64,000 nt of DNA from Actinomycetota bacterium. Lineage in GTDB: Bacteria > Actinomycetota > Acidimicrobiia > Acidimicrobiales > Microtrichaceae. Positions 63,411 to 64,000 of this stretch are shown piece by piece. The notes below the pieces were generated by a model. That model was not told the DNA's origin, made no database searches, and saw only the letters and a list, made by a program, of their open reading frames with translations. The DNA lies in NCBI GenBank assembly GCA_016703525.1, contig JADJBW010000006.1, positions 100,298 through 164,297 of the forward strand, read 5' to 3'. Both the position numbers and the translations under genes were made by a program. Each line of letters starts with the position of its first letter. Within the stretch, counting starts at the first letter, position 1.

Positions 63411-64000
63411 CATCCCCGCCCGGCAGCCCGGCGGGCCGACACTGGCGACGTCACGGACTCGTCCGAGCGGCGCAGCGAAGGGGGTGGAGCGTGTCGCCCG
63501 CCATGCCAGATGACCCCGGATTCGGCTGCTGGAGCGCGAACCGGTCCCACCTGTCACGAAATCTCGGGTTGCGCCTGAGGTGCTGGGCCCTCAGCGTGCC
63601 GCACCTTCGGCTCGGTTACGGCAAGCCGCTCGGCTTCGGAGCGTGCGCGTCAACATCGACCAGGCGTCGAGCGAGGTCTGGACAGGCAGCGATAACGCCG
63701 CGCCGGGCGGCCGGTGGATGTCCCTCCAGCCAGGGCCAACAGACCCATCTGCCGCCATCACGGCGGCCACCGACGTACCACCGAGGCGTTCAAAGTCGCC
63801 GCCAGCGCGGACAGCCTGAAACGCCTTCGCCGCATCCTGAGCAACGATCCAGGCTTTCGCGTTCACTACTCCCGCGTCGCGACGAAACGACCGGCACGCC
63901 ACCACCGCCCACCCCGGAAAGCAAGAACTACGAGTGGTTCGTGAATGACGAAGGCGGACGGCGGCGCCCAGCCGACGCCACCGGGGATGGCGGAGGGGAC
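63411..64000. other. No confident gene; weak coding hints at the right edge
   Basis: I see no gene I can support here. Short open frames exist on both strands (63591-63905 minus; 63714-63944 plus, with LKRLRRILSNDPGF), and an edge-open plus frame after about 63800 reads TPPPPTPESKNYEWFVNDEGG. They contradict each other and none matches a family I know. Given the frame errors nearby, a broken gene reading rightward past 64000 is possible. Confidence 0.3.

Noticed and set aside
63591..63944. Overlapping opposite-strand frames near the right edge
   Set aside because: Neither has a recognisable family, ribosome site or leaderless promoter, and they exclude each other.

Overview
The window is very GC-rich and densely coded on both strands. 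It looks like chromosomal DNA of a high-GC Actinomycetota, possibly class Acidimicrobiia. Evidence: a surface protein with a LAXTG-type sortase signal and Thr-rich stalk, a HelD-type helicase, lipoprotein signals, GTG starts and 4-bp gene overlaps, and above all a repeated promoter layout in which a TANNNT hexamer lies only 6-8 nt before the start codon (leaderless transcripts). The lineage is an inference.

Layout. 0-4 kb: a bd-superfamily oxidase-like operon (one subunit carries a c-type haem motif), then three hairpins and a truncated anti-sigma factor gene. 4-16.8 kb: housekeeping and metabolic genes: a frame-broken esterase, a D-threonine aldolase-type enzyme, the rph-rdgB-galT operon, a large SF1 helicase, glutamate racemase, a homocysteine methyltransferase, a PhoX-like protein, and a GntR regulator divergent from an aromatic amino acid decarboxylase. 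16.8-25 kb: a sortase-anchored DUF11 protein, a 93-bp tandem hairpin repeat, an HMG-CoA-lyase-like enzyme, an ABC-2 exporter and a CcmF-like protein. 25.1-37.1 kb: one eight-gene minus-strand operon with overlapping stops and starts (secreted protein, ABC ATPase, ABC permease, Gly/Gln-rich membrane protein, MoxR ATPase, DUF58 protein, fused double von Willebrand protein). 37-53.5 kb: acyl-CoA dehydrogenase, M1 peptidase, cytochrome P450, PhyH oxygenase, a GntR-controlled membrane gene sharing a palindromic divergent promoter, cysS, a degenerate GGDEF protein, and PxpA with a PxpB-PxpC fusion. Two intergenic regions carry a family of 49-53 bp palindromes. 53.8-63.4 kb: HelD and an accessory island of toxin-antitoxin modules (RHH/MazF plus an AbrB protein, HipBA, decayed VapBC, XRE/nucleotidyltransferase), remnants of a DUF4143 ATPase, an acyl-CoA ligase and a stretch of abnormal G/C runs.

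Functional links seen in the sequence are the respiratory operon, the MoxR-VWA-ABC operon (probably envelope complex assembly or export), the 5-oxoproline pathway genes and the stress/TA island. Many otherwise well-conserved genes are broken by single-base frame changes. In at least two cases one extra C in a C5 run restores the frame, so most breaks are more likely sequencing errors than real pseudogenes. VapC, which has also lost a catalytic Asp, looks truly decayed. No tRNA, rRNA, CRISPR array, intact insertion sequence or prophage was recognised.
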